Below, piece after piece: positions 25,801-38,543 of a DNA stretch of 64,000 nucleotides. A model generated the notes under the pieces. It had not been told where the DNA came from. It saw only the letters and a program-made list of their open reading frames with translations, and searched no databases. A program made the position numbers and the translations under genes. The first letter of the stretch is position 1. Every line of letters begins with the position of its first letter. Origin of the DNA: Dipetalonema caudispina (Eukaryota; Nematoda; Chromadorea; Rhabditida; Onchocercidae); assembly GCA_013365325.1 (NCBI GenBank), contig JABVXV010000003.1, forward strand, positions 620,001 through 684,000, in the 5' to 3' direction.

Positions 25801-27183
25801 GAAAAAACAAAAAAAAATCAAGAATTTAAACGAACTCGTGGGATGTTAGCGCTGTTGAGATCAATTTTATTGATAACTGGAATGATTGTTAAACCAGCTT
25901 CAAATGCTAACCAAAAATTAGCCACTGTCTGTGCCTCTACACCCTGTAAGTAGCAGTGTTGCATTTTGGTCAGAAAATTTTATAAATCACACGGAAAGCT
26001 TTCAAATTAGAGTCACGCAGAACTCTCAAACCTGATTAGCAGCAACAAGAAGCAGAATTCCATCAGTAGCAACGAGGGATCGGGAAACCTCGAAACTGAA
26101 GTCAGCATGGCCAGGAGTGTCGATTAAATTCAACATGCAATCCTGTAAAGTACTTACAATATCATTTTGCTCCATTCATTCATTATATGGCACAATAACT
26201 TTTTTCAAACTCTAGCTCGCACTTGCCTTCTAACTTATCCTTATAAAAATCCTGCTATCTGGAATCAATGGAACTAGACAGATAATATATAAAAAAGCTT
26301 TCAGTGGAAATGAACTGACTCTATCCACACCATCTACTACACCTTTTCACTATTCGCTATCTGATAACTATCTGCTCTAAATTACTTGACTAGTAAATTA
26401 TTCACAAAATCGCTATGCAATTCCACATGCCCATAAAATCATATAACCATATATTTGATCAATGTACCTTATGAAACATAGTACATGACTGCGCTTTCAC
26501 CGTTATACCACGTTCCCGTTCCACCTGCAAGAAGTGAGTTCACTGAGTAATAGTAAGTAATAATAAAACCTAACTTAAATATTCAAAAAACTGAACTACA
26601 GACGTCCATTATTTGGAAGACAAAATGAATCATCAGTAAAGGAAACCTGCAATTTGTCAAGCATTTGACTGGAATGGCTATTTCTATTAACGACGCCTGT
26701 TAATTCGAGAAGTCGATCTGCTAGTGTGCTTTTGCCGTGATCCACGTGAGCCACAATACCAAAATTACGTATTTTCTCTTTAAAAATTAAAAGTAGATTG
26801 AATCAACAAATCACTACATAAAGTAGTGAACACAAACTAGTGACAAATCTACTAATCTTTCTCTCGAAGATAAAGTTCAATATATTGACAAAAGTCAATA
26901 TATCTATCAGACCAGCAGGGTTGTTCATTCATCCGGTGAATTGCGCGTCACGTTGATATTATGCAAAAAAAAAAAAAAAAAAGTGAAGCGAGAGAACAAA
27001 AAGGAATATAGCAATACCTGGTGGATATGTTGTTAAATCAATCACTTTCTTTTTATTTGCTTTCCTCAACTTTTCAATCGACAATGATGAAAAATATCTT
27101 TTTCCTATAATAAACATCGTTCCATTATAATTTGAAGTCGTGAGTGCAGCAGCTCGGGTAGTCGCCATCGTTAACATGACCAT
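22810..27183 (-). CDS. guf1: Mitochondrial translation factor GUF1 (EF4/LepA GTPase)
   Basis: Fifteen exons: 27183-27018, 26777-26647, 26524-26468, 26142-26032, 25943-25836, 25636-25527, 25384-25177, 25099-24971, 24805-24626, 24499-24390, 24241-24075, 23957-23855, 23665-23503, 23400-23271 and 22931-22810; 1995 bp, 664 residues, close to the usual length. A basic presequence (start ATG 27183; others at 27177 and 27168) fits import into mitochondria. GTPase motifs are intact: [25 protein letters not shown] and SAK. The EF4-specific regions follow: [40 protein letters not shown] and SGYVTYNYQ. It ends [20 protein letters not shown] plus VLRR. Known role: ribosome-dependent GTPase that back-translocates or remobilises stalled mitochondrial ribosomes. 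Odd point: after KGNFGG the usual DxTRK is replaced by GGWERFCK at the last exon junction. Confidence 0.95.
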
Positions 27184-28623
27184 CTTTCATTTGATAACCT
27201 GGAATTTCTGATCGGATTACAATGAATCAGGCCAAGTTGAGAGCCCGTATTTGGCAAGTAACAAGCAAAGATATCGCTTTAACATTGCCTTTAATTTCTT
27301 AGATATGCAATTTAGCGGTTGGCATGTTAGTCTCTTTGCCCTCTTCTATTGTGAATCATTTGGAAACATTCAATGTTTTCTTTTTATTCCTTTTCATCAA
27401 ATGTATCATGTGATAATAATAACAATAATAAGTAAAGACGTTCGACATTTGACCTTCGGCAGTTTCCCCTTCCATCCTTTGCATAATATACACCCGTCCT
27501 CTTAATTCATCCATTCCTCACTAACGTTTTCGCAAATGAACCCTATGAGATACATCAATCGTTCAATATTATCATATACGACACGTCTAACCACCATTAA
27601 CCCCTCGCAATAGCTCACGTAAAGCTACGCCACTGCAGAATCCAAGTCCAAGAAGTAAGTAAGACAGCCCTATAGGTTGGTCACTACGAAAAATCGTAAA
27701 CTCACACGTATATCGACTCTTGATAGTAATATTTAACGTTATATATGTGAAAGTTACACGTGTCCTAACGTAACTGTTATAGGTACAGATGATGGTTAAA
27801 TGTATTCTCCCATCTACTATATTATTCTATCTTTCGTGTTATCCTAGTTACTCTTTACAAGTTGAAAAAAAAAAAAAAAAATGACGAATAAAGGTGGATT
27901 TTGGTGAGAAAATTTTGAAGAAAATTCTACTGTTTTGCAAATTTGCAGTGATATTTCCCATGAAGTTTTATAGAATGGTATTCCTTTGATTATAATAAGT
28001 TCATTATAACTTGAATACTTTTTAAACATTTAGTATGATGTGGCATTACTCACATTCGAAACTATTCCTGTGAGTCATTTCGAATAATATTAATTAGTGA
28101 AAGAAGAGAGGAGTGTTGCTTGTGATATATTCCTTCCATTTCAACTTTCACCTCTTAATGTCATGTGGTTTTGTCATATCTTTCAAAATAATCTCTTCAC
28201 TCTCTCATAAATGAAACAGAGCAGTATCACAGTAGTTCTTTTTTGTGACAATTTTTTTCATTCAATAAGTGCTTCATGTGTGACTGCAAATGTTCAAAAG
28301 TAATAAAGTATGAAGAAGAATTTCAATTTAAATTTCGAAATCAACTTCTAAAAATTTGTTTTACCGTCAACGATATAAAATAAAATGCTAGTTGCTCGTC
28401 ATTGAGTGTAAAAGGATTTTTTTTTTTTTTTTGGCAAAACCGATAAGGAAGGAACGAAATTAGGAACTTTTCGAAATTGTTTCTGAAAAAATCAAATGAA
28501 AATGCTGCCATCAATGCTAAGAGACAAAAATGACTTCTTTAATTTATTACGACTTTTAGCACAAAATGTAATATTTTATTACAAAAAACGGATAAGAATG
28601 AACCATCAATTATCTGTACGATG
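27184..28623. other. Intergenic, no supported gene
   Basis: Holds the GUF1 upstream region and the 3' UTR of the unnamed protein gene. A-runs or T-runs occur near 27866-27882 and 28418-28432. The frame at 27251-27505 (+) looks accidental. Confidence 0.6.
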
Positions 28624-31579
28624 TCAAAGAGAGCGTAGTTTAGTTGTTTGTGATGGCTTAATTAGTAATCTCGAATTATTGCTACCACTGTACGAATTGT
28701 CCATCTGTAAAAGATTAAGAACTATGACTAAATTTAACAAAAAGATACTAATTAATTAAGTGACGAGTTAATTATTCATCGAAACTTTTTGAGCTATTTA
28801 GCAATTCAATGAGTGGAGAAATTCTCAGGAAAAATAAAATGTGCATTGTGTTTTCAAATGATTAAATTGAAAATTGTTTGCGGAAATGACTAACAGAATT
28901 GCCAAACATATCTCCATTCTCTGGATTCGAAGGTACATTTGCTAGTAATTTCTTTGCAAAAGGCGAAAGATGAGTCATTTCCGGAAAGCGATATCTCGGT
29001 GGTAAATTGTCAAGAATTATTGCTATCTAAAAAGAATAGTCGTTTGTTTATGTTATTTATCTGCGAATTTGTTTTTTCATTAAAAAGAGTCATTGAATAT
29101 ATTTCATTCAAAGAGTCTATATTACCTGTTTTACATTCACTTCCAAATGGTGATCTCGAACATTTGCAACAATTGTCTCGATAATAATCTCGAGATTTTT
29201 TGCTATTTCATACACTACTGTTCTATAAATGAAATTAAAAATAAATATGAGAAACTAAAAAAAGAAGTAAGCGCCAGGTCTTGTTGGAGTTTATTATTAA
29301 AATGTTTTTTTCACGCTCAATCAGATAACATTAGCTTATTTTAAGACCATATAATTAGCTCTGCATGATAGAAGGTTGTTTCTGTCGAATACTTAAAGTT
29401 CGATCTTAGCTCAATTTTGGGTATTTGAAATTGATTCCTATCGTGTGTCACCAAAGAGACAAAGTATAAAAGGCTGAGCTGACCTGAAATGACTGATCTG
29501 TCCCTCAAGTTTTTTTATATAGTCTGTTGTAATAATTCCCTTATTTAATGGTTTGTTGATGATCGCAATGTCCCTTGTACCAATGTCTGGTCGAATGTAT
29601 TTACTATATTCTGGCTGCAAGATATAGAAGAGAATCATCGTGTAATATAAGAGTACCAAAGTAAATTTGCTGATAAGGCTCATTATAAATCGAAATTGAA
29701 ATCCAGAATTTCCGATAATTAAATCGGAAGGAATCTGAATTTTCAAGATGGTCCAACTGGTAACATTTAACTTACTTTAGTTTTCTGAATTTCTTCTGGC
29801 GGTATTTGTTGAATAGCAAATAATTCGGTGATTACATATGCCATTTCAAAATTTGTAAGAGCGTTAGTTAATAGATTTTTTAATAGTCCCTTATGTATAT
29901 CTACATTGGCTTTATTATTTTCGAACCATCTGTAAAGTGCAATCATAGCTGTTTGTATTCGATAGCTTAGCTTAACTTTCTAATATTTTTAATGTTAAAT
30001 TTAGAAAGTTAAAACAAAGTTTCAATTAAAAATGCCGTCCAACAAAACAAAAAAAAAAAAAAAAAAAATCATTTACAATGTAAGAACAATCCCTTGGTTC
30101 ATATAACTTCTTTGCAATCATTCAATTGCAACTTCTTCCAAAGAAGAATACATTTGCTTCATTTCCACGAGAAGAAAACAGACAGACTTATCCAAGCTTG
30201 TTTGTATATCCATCAATTCTTGCATTGCTTTTAGGATCGTCTTCAACCGATACAATGCGCAGCAGTCAGCTAATGAAACTGTTTTTTCACGAGTTACTGG
30301 CCGATAACCTTGTATCACTTCTCCATCATCTTGTTGCAGTGCTTTCAATGCCTCTCAAAATTCAGTTCTTATAAATCCCTTAATTGATTATGATGATCAG
30401 AAATTTCGAAAAGTTAACACCACCGATCATAAATCACTTCTGATTCAATAATTACTACTCCATTGACTGATGAATGGCATGCAAACATATTTAAATTTCT
30501 ATAAAAATACTTGTCAATATGGTAGAGTTATAGTTAAATAATTCTTAAGTTTCTATTCTAGTAGTATATTTTTCGAAAAACTTAAAATTTAAACAATTCA
30601 AGACAATGCTAAGGCCATCCCCATGCAAATATAACTTATGCACGCTGTAACTTCTCGGCGACTTTATCCATACGGCCATCTTCGGCACCATCAATTTTAT
30701 TTGTACCAACCGTTCCGTGCACTGGACTACTACTTGAAGGTTCCATTGATCTACTTATAGATTCTACAATAAACAATGGAAAATATGTTTGTGTAGAAAA
30801 ATTAAATAGTTATGATAATCAAATACGAACTATATTGCAAGAATCAACAAGAAGTTTTACTTCTATTACTGGAAATAAAGAATGTTTTTGAATCTGAATT
30901 AAAAACTGTAAATGGAAGTTGCATACCAATCGCCCGTTTTCTCCCGCTGTATAGTTCATCCAATGGTTTAAGATAGACTGTACGTATCTCTTCCATGTAC
31001 TTCCTTATCATCCATTCCTGAATATCGCGTTCCACACAGGTAACAAAAGTAGTTCCATATTTGGCTTTCCGTATCCGGTGAAGAGTTCGAAGCTACCACG
31101 ATTAGTCATTACAACGCAAACTCACCCTCATTTTCTCCTCTATTATAATTTTTCTCCCTCACTAACTATTCGAAAACTCACCGAAATTTCTACGTTAGAA
31201 GAATATACAACAGTTCGCCATTCCATTTCCAGACTATAACATATTGCTAACTATGTTCATCAAAACGTTTACAAGTCACTGTGGTAGAAACATATTTAAG
31301 GAGTAAACTATTTTCGTTTTACTTCCGATCAGTTATCTACTAATAAAGTAAAACCAGTGGTTTTATTCTGAAATAGAAGATGGAAATATTTGTCCAGAAC
31401 ATTTCTATTAGTAGAAAAACATAAATACGAGATAGTAATGCCACCTGACAACGTAGGAAAAAGATGGCAGCTTCCACTCTCTCTCTATCGTTACCAACAC
31501 GTGAACTTGGTGAAGGCTTCACTTGCGCCCGTGTGGATTTCTTTGTTGTTGGATGGCTTCTTTTACTGGAATGCGGCAT
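28624..31579 (-). CDS. Unrecognised 405-residue helical protein
   Basis: I do not recognise this gene. Nine exons join in phase: 31579-31445, 31092-30927, 30763-30644, 30353-30152, 29929-29776, 29614-29484, 29222-29126, 29026-28895 and 28704-28624; 1218 bp. The start has a basic, serine-rich tail (MPHSSKRSHPTTKKSTRA). A charged helical region follows (RTLHRIRKAKYGTTFV, DIQEWMIRKYMEEIR), then a serine-rich linker (EPSSSSPVHG). The middle and end are helical: VAEKLQ, YRLKTILKAMQELMDIQTSL, LLKNLLTNALTNFEMAYVI, TTDYIKKLEGQI and NLEIIIETIVANVRDHHLEV. A proline-containing motif is LDNLPPRYRFPEMTHLSPFA. No signal peptide or membrane span is visible. The junction between exons 3 and 4 uses a weak donor (CAGC|GTGCAT) and is the least certain; without it the frame stops at 30636 and this would be two genes. 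It looks like a coiled-coil subunit of some complex. Confidence 0.72.
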
Positions 31580-33439
31580 CTACAACGAATATGTGTGAAA
31601 AGGCATACATATCGCAATCGTGAAGTACATCAATAACATGATATACGTATATGGTAATGATCATGCTAAATTTGTACGCCTACCTCAAAAGCACAGGAAA
31701 AATGAAGAAGCCGAAATGAACGATATACTTCATCTGATGAGTGCTTGAATTTGCAACATAAATATATAAAGTAAATGGATTGCAATTTCATAACTCTTTA
31801 CATTATGCAAATTTATGGAAATGATGAAGGACGCGTAGCAATACGAAATTCAAACTGCTGCATCTTATATAAATCGGAAGGATCGAGTAAGAAATTGCAT
31901 AATAATCAATTAATCGCTCGTTGATAGATCGCTTGCGATTAAATCAATCGCTCCTTAAAGAATCATTCGTGGATAACTTTCTTTTTCTTTGCAAAAGGAT
32001 TTTATTCAATGTTAAGAATAGTGAATACAAAAGAGGAGAATATTAAATGAGTTATGAAGGAGATAAGATGAATTAGTAAACTGATGGAAAATTACTCCCT
32101 CGAAGTGTAAACGGAAGATTGCTGGAATGACAATAATAAGATCTAATTAAGAGGAAGTCAAGATTTCAAACTAATTATGATAAAGAATTGCTATATCTCT
32201 CTTCATGTGATATGTACTGTCCGTTACAGTTTAAGTTCGCTATTAATCCATGTGGGCACTGAAGTTGCAAACTGCTCCCTCTAATTGTGATATGATAACT
32301 GGTCTGATCACTCTTATTGTGGTCATTTTCTCTGATACTAACTTGGTTAGGTTGTATGTCCTTTGTTAAGTATGGGGAAAGATAGGATGGCTAAATTTAA
32401 GTTAACTTGAGACGAAAGGTCAAGTTAAGGTAGGCTAGTTGATTGCAGTCATTTTCGTTATTTCTTGGAAACCAGAGTGAAGAAGTTCAATTAGCTTGTA
32501 ACTACTGCACTTCTCCGATAAACTGAGGCATCTCTTTCAGTCTCTTTTCTTAACCATTAAAAAAACCATCATTCTTTTATTTGCATCTTAGTGTGTCAAT
32601 TGTGCGACCAAAACTTTCGCCTTATCTATACCTGATATGGCTTTTCGGTTTTCTATGTTCAAGTTTTGCCCATATTCTTTACTTACTTTAGGAATTGGTA
32701 GACGTCATCTGTCAATATTCACAACTCTAGACACCAAAATCATAGACAGGAAAGAGTATAAGGTGCACAGTTGATGAGAGAAGACAGATAGACGATATCA
32801 TATAAAGGCTACTTACCTCAGAATAAAAAAAGAGCCTTTTCCTTTCCTATATTATGAATACATGTATAGATTGTTTGGACCATGAGTGCGCATCGCATGC
32901 CATTCTTGAGACATTATAACCCTCAGCATCACTTTAATTGCAGTTTTTCTTTTTTTTTTTTCCAAAAATTATCGTCAGGGTTTTTACTGTACACAACAGT
33001 TATATGAGAGAAAGTTGTTTTGAGGTTCTTCTGTTTTTGAAATATCATTTTTTTCCCATATCCCATCATGCGATATAGCTGTCTCGCAATTTATGATGAC
33101 TTAGAAGTAGAATACATCAGGGAATTTGCAAAAGCAGCCACTCATTAAAATGATGAAATATATTAGGCTGTAAATGATTCTTGAATTATTCATTTTTTTC
33201 AGAATTGTCGAAATTGGTCCTTTTGGTTTGTTCATATATTCATTTGTTTTTCATTGTTCAATCATTTGTTTAATCGTAGTATTAACAGTGGAAAAAAGGG
33301 CGGCAATCATTTCGTGGTGGAGTATTACATCGGCTACTATGCAAAGCTTGCGTTAGTTTTAGTTGTTTTCTTGTGTTTCAGATTATATCGGAAAATTTGC
33401 TTATATAGCAGTTATTATGCTAAGCTTCTGCAATTTCAG
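31580..33439. other. Intergenic between divergent genes; probably holds LST-2 first exon
   Basis: The unnamed gene leaves on the minus strand and LST-2 on the plus strand, so both promoters should lie here. LST-2 needs a first coding exon supplying a start and one base of a codon before 33440; I could not identify it. A 9-base inverted repeat (32402-32410 and 32420-32428, loop of nine) is the only structure I noticed. Confidence 0.55.
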
Positions 33440-36400
33440 GTAAGCTGGTCAATAAGCCTCGTGTGGATGACTGGAATCCATTGGCCAAATTCTACTATGC
33501 AGACGAGGCATTGAACGCAGTTGCCAGTGAACTAGACTCATTTGATGGACGTCGTGACCCAGAGCGCTGTAGCCAGCTAGTCAACAAACTGAGGCAAGCA
33601 CAGGATCGTCTGTTGCATATAATTTGTCAGTTTATCGTTCTTTTCGTCTTCAAACACTCTAGCAAGACAACAAGGTCAGGGGCGTTATGTTTAGCATGCT
33701 TCATTTATTCGTTAAATACCCTATCTCTGAAGATGTTTCTATTCTAGAACCAGCAGGGTTGTATTAGTTTGACTCTAAAATTTAGAGATTATTCTGGAGT
33801 AGTGTTTATTTTAGTTTTGTTGCAGCAGAAATGATACAGCAAGTATTTCCACGTGAATCAGATCGTGCCTGTCGTGATTATCGTGTGAAATTTCCAGAAG
33901 AAATCATGCATGACAATTTACCTGGACAACTCTGGTTCGGCGCTGAGGCAAACTTCTTGTTTCTAGTTATTTTTAGAAGATAATTAGTTATATTAGTCGG
34001 TTAGCTTATGAGCTAGGTATTTTAATGCTTTCAGTATACTGTATCTTGTTGTCGTAAATGTAGTCGCTTGACAAATATATGAACACTACCCAGATTCTAT
34101 TGTCAAAATAATTAGATTGCTACTGGAAGTGACATTAATTGATGTCTCATTGCAGTGCCTTACAGCAGGATCTAACATAATTGATCATGAAGTAGAATCA
34201 GAAGCCATAAGACCAATGGCTCGTGCACTTACGAAACATTTGGACACCTTGCGCGATTTGCTGAAAGATCAATCTCTTAGAGACCCAACACATTACAGCG
34301 ACAAAGTGAAGAGAAGTTTGAAGCATTTCGATCAGCTTTTTGCGGAATTTGAACTAAAGTTAGTGAATGAAGTTAGTTTACGCGATAAAACACAAAAGTA
34401 CATAATTATGTTTAGATGGTGAGTTCTGTAAAAGTGTTTCAAGAGAAGGAAGTTTTTAGATATGGATGATGTATACATGCATTTATCTTTTACTGCCATC
34501 TGCCATGGGTATTTTACGGAATATATCTCACATTTTGCAAAATTAGACTCGTACAGAATCCAGCATCATTTTCATTTCTGGAATTAATTTTTCAATTCAT
34601 TTGTCAAATTTTTAAAATATTTATTCAATTTGTCAAGTTTTGGAAATGTTGATCTAATCAACAGTTGTCAAGTTTTTCATGTCAACTAATATTTCAGTTA
34701 CGTAAGTGCAATGGTTCCAGTGAAAAGTGTAAAAGAGTACGATTGTCAATTGGATATTGCTGTTTTATTTTCAGAAACATTAGATAGGTTTGTTATTTAT
34801 TTCTTTCCGCTCAAAATATCATTTACAAACATTTGGAAATTGCTTGAGGATTCAATTTTTATATTAAATAACTTGAGTGATTCCTTGAAACTTCGTTTTG
34901 CGCAGATCATTGGGTTTTCCAACATTTAGAATCGTGATGCAAATGAATTGAATACCGCAGCATATGCTCTTTTGTTTTGAAACCGTACATCTTACTACTT
35001 ATATCATTATTTCAATTATATTGTTTTAGGGCTCTTAGGTTAGGTTATCTAACACAGGATCAGATCGATGACTGTGATCCCATTGTGATGATTGCTGTCC
35101 CACGCTTAGCTATTGTTTGGTGAGTTTTGCTTCTTAATTTTTATTTTCTTTTTCTCTCAGGTCGAAATGGCTTAACTTGTGATCGATGTTGTAGTAGCAT
35201 TTAACTGACGAATTTTTGACAGACGAGCTAATGCTAAATTCACTAGTGTGAATTGCATAAATGAGTTATTTTGCAGTGGTCTTTTATATTTCCCAGAAGG
35301 AGCGTTGAATGTAGATGCGAACCCTGAAACATTGTCCGATATGTTTCGCTCATTTCATAGTCTGTTGGTGAAAATTCGCGACCTGCTGCGCATTCTGAAT
35401 CTGCATGAATTGCATCGTGTCGAGAAAGCTTTGTGTACTGGCGAAACACAAGTTAAATTTGGTACGTGCAAAATTATATCTATTCTCTTGATTTGTCCAA
35501 AAGGTGCATATACACACACGCCCTGACTGAAGAAAAGCCTTGTAGTTTGGATAAGATTAATTTACAGTGAGGACGTTTACTGGCCTTTACCAATATCTTT
35601 ACCAATATCGGCAAATTATCATGCTTGTTTTCAGTTTACTTAAACCATTAAAACTTCCCTTTACTTTTTTTTAGATATTCCAGATGAAGACAATGTCGAG
35701 GAAACATTGACTATAGCAAATTTCCACTTAAAAACTGGAAAAGGAGTTGAAAGGATTTTGGAAGCGCAGAAGTTGCGGTAAGAATTTGATTATTGATTAT
35801 AATTATCAGAAAAGGATGACGAAAATTCTCTTCACTAAAATGAATTTGGAGAATTGATTTAGAAGGCAAATAGAAAAGTAATGCAAAGCTATAACTAGTA
35901 CAATATATTTTGCTTTCATGATTTATGCAACAGTGTCGTCCTAACCATAACACATTATGGTATAGTTTAGTACAGTTGTGAATGGGATGAGATTCCTAGT
36001 GTAAAACATTTTTGAATTTGATGTTTTCGTTATTTTGTTTGTTTGTTAATTGTTCAAGATGAGGAATACGCAGTTATTTATAGCTAACTTGTCGTTTTTC
36101 AGCTATTAATAGGTACAAATTAATGGAAAAGAATAAGTAAATAAATTTGGCTGAAATAGCTGTATCCTAAAAAATTAAGTTGAATTCATTACTATTTTAT
36201 CCCTGATAAAAGCCATTGAATTAGTTCTTTATTATTTGAAACGAGCATCAGATTTTCATTCTAATTCTTATTACTACTTTCCTTGTTCTTTTTTCCAGTT
36301 CAGTTTTATTTTCATCATTCATTTTCATTAGTGATTGTCCTCATTAGTTTATTTTGAAGATTTTTGTTGTAATTTCATACTATTTTTATTCATCGTTGCA

Positions 36401-37275
36401 CATCGTGGTAACTATGTTAACGACAAACCAACCTCTATGTTTTATACAATGTAAATTCAATAAATCATAACATTACCTTTAACGATGTCATTTTTATTTT
36501 CATAGTACTTTTTTTTTTAATTTCAAATAGAAAATGGTTCATTCTTCTCTTTGCCTTTTTTGTAGATCGAACGGCTCCTCGGGCTCAAATTCCTCAGATG
36601 ATGGTGATTATGACGCATCTAGCGCTTCCAGTGCTGCATATCATGCGAATACCCTCGCACACAGGATGCTATCGCCAGTACGTTTCAAAGGCAGTAGTGA
36701 AAGTAGCAGTACTGAGAGTTCTCCAAAATTCGATCTTCTGATGTAAGTTGCAATATTCTTATTTAAGTTGTTCTTTGATTTAAAATCATGGAACGCTATC
36801 TTTGTTCAATATAATTTTTTGTTTTAAAGCATTGATTTTCTTGGTTCATCAACTTTAAAGAAATGGACATTAGGACTTGAGTGATTTTTAATGGATTTTT
36901 GTAATAAATGGGAGTATATTTTTCAATGATTTAATAAATAAAAGTTTTGCAGCATGACTCGTCCGCCGGATCCTCGTCGCTTACGTGCACGATTCCGTTC
37001 TTCTGCCGATCTGATACATCGTTTATTTGTCTGCATATGCGGCGTTGCTGATCAGTTGCAGACAAATTACCCCACTGACCTACGACGTGTACTGAAGATG
37101 ATTTTGCAGCCGAACGATGTTGTGCCTGTTTTTGAGGCTTGTTATTTTTGTTTTTGTTACTTTTTTTTGATTATCATGATATCTGAATTTAAAATGGATG
37201 AGTCGTTTCTTTGCTGGTTGCCTCGAAAATTTTCATCAAAAAACTGGGTTAGATACCAAATACTGTAAATAACTG

Positions 37276-37320
<45 letters not shown>

Positions 37321-38543
37321 CATTCTTTATTTCAGATATCCGGAAAAACAGCACCAAATCCAGAGAACGAGGAGGAAATGGGCGTAGAAGTGCAGGAAGC
37401 ACTTCCTTTACCTTCCCTTGTCGGTTAGTTTTTGTGTTTTGTTTCATTTGCATAGTCTGCATGTGTAACATTTATGAGAAATTGGAATCAAACTTGATCT
37501 TTTTATTTGCTATAGGTGTTCGTTGGGTACCAGATAGTGACTGTGAACAGTGTACGGCCTGTGGCGCTCAATTCACATTGGTCCGACGTCGTCATCATTG
37601 CCGCAATTGCGGGAGAATCTTTTGCTCACGTTGTTCTGCCAACTCCTTACCGCTTCCCGAATTGGGTTACGACAGAAAAGTAATGGTTCTTCGCATTTAT
37701 ATGAAATATTAGTTTTTATTTCATTTTATTGTTTTTTGTCATTTCAAATATATTTTGAGTTCTAGATTTTTTGTCTGTTTATTCCTCAGTGAAATATTAT
37801 CCTATTTAAGCTGTTATTTTTATTTTCATTATGATGTCGTATTTGTTATTAGTATTGGTGTGAAAATGAGAATAGGAAGTCATCCGTGATATGCTGAAGG
37901 AATATCGCCTTTTAATAATTTTTTTATCGGGTTTTTCTTTGATTTAAATACTGTATAATTATTTATAGTTTATTTTAGAGTTTGCCCCATCTTTTAAGGT
38001 TGATTTTGCGATAAATTTTTTCGATATATACCGAAATCTCCACATTTCAGGTTCGTGTATGTAACTTGTGCTTTCTATACAAAATTAATCCATTTTCGCC
38101 TTGTACAGATCAATCAAACTCGTCACAAAATCATTCAACTAGTGCATTTAATAATGCTATTACTTCTACTGCAAGTGGTATAGTTTTTCGTGTACTGTGC
38201 TGATTGATAACTGAGTTGTAAGAAAACCATAAAATTGCATTCTGGCAAGCTTTCTTGCCAGAATTTTGTATTTATTAAAGAGATATTTCACTTCTGTTTT
38301 CATTGTTCTACTATGGTATAATCATCATCTTTTTCGTTTGCATATGTGTCCACTATCCCAGAAAAAATGTCTAATTGCATTTAAGTAGTAGACCTGGATA
38401 TTTTTCATCTGTTTATTTATCTATTCACATATTCATTTTATTATTTATTTATTTTAGTGGTAAATCAGGGTGACCGTGAAAGGAACGAAGACGGGTCGCA
38501 AAATAACGAATCACCCGCAGCAGCAACAGCAACCATTGTATAA
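33440..38543 (+). CDS. lst-2: LST-2 / ZFYVE28 lateral signaling target protein, FYVE domain (first exon not found)
   Basis: Exons: 33440-33625, 33826-33947, 34156-34358, 34698-34787, 35030-35119, 35277-35461, 35675-35777, 36566-36742, 36953 to about 37118-37136, 37336-37423, 37516-37679, 38051-38177 and 38458-38543. The N-terminal domain matches LST2 throughout: [60 protein letters not shown] and [21 protein letters not shown] serine-rich stretch follows, then [20 protein letters not shown]. The FYVE domain is complete: [14 protein letters not shown] and RVCNLC with paired zinc cysteines. Known role: negative regulator of EGFR signalling on endosomes, controlled by ubiquitination, with FYVE binding PI3P. 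The intron after 33947 has a GC donor. The end of the exon starting at 36953 is ambiguous (three in-phase donors). AATAAA lies at 38696-38701. Confidence 0.93.
37277..37319. repeat. (TA)n microsatellite in an LST-2 intron
   Basis: About 21 TA units, ending some 16 bases before the acceptor AG of the exon at 37336, in the place where a polypyrimidine tract would normally be. Confidence 0.95.

Noticed and set aside
28496..29184. Plus-strand frames of 81-87 codons
   Set aside because: They are the reverse of true minus-strand exons that have proper acceptors and donors and matching phases.
32402..32428. 9-bp inverted repeat as a structured RNA or terminator
   Set aside because: Short stem in AT-rich DNA, no supporting gene context; chance is likely.
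37136..37138. Third GC donor (GAG|GCTTGT) in LST-2
   Set aside because: Two in-phase GT donors lie just upstream (after 37118 and 37127), and the match to GC consensus is poor, so it is not claimed.
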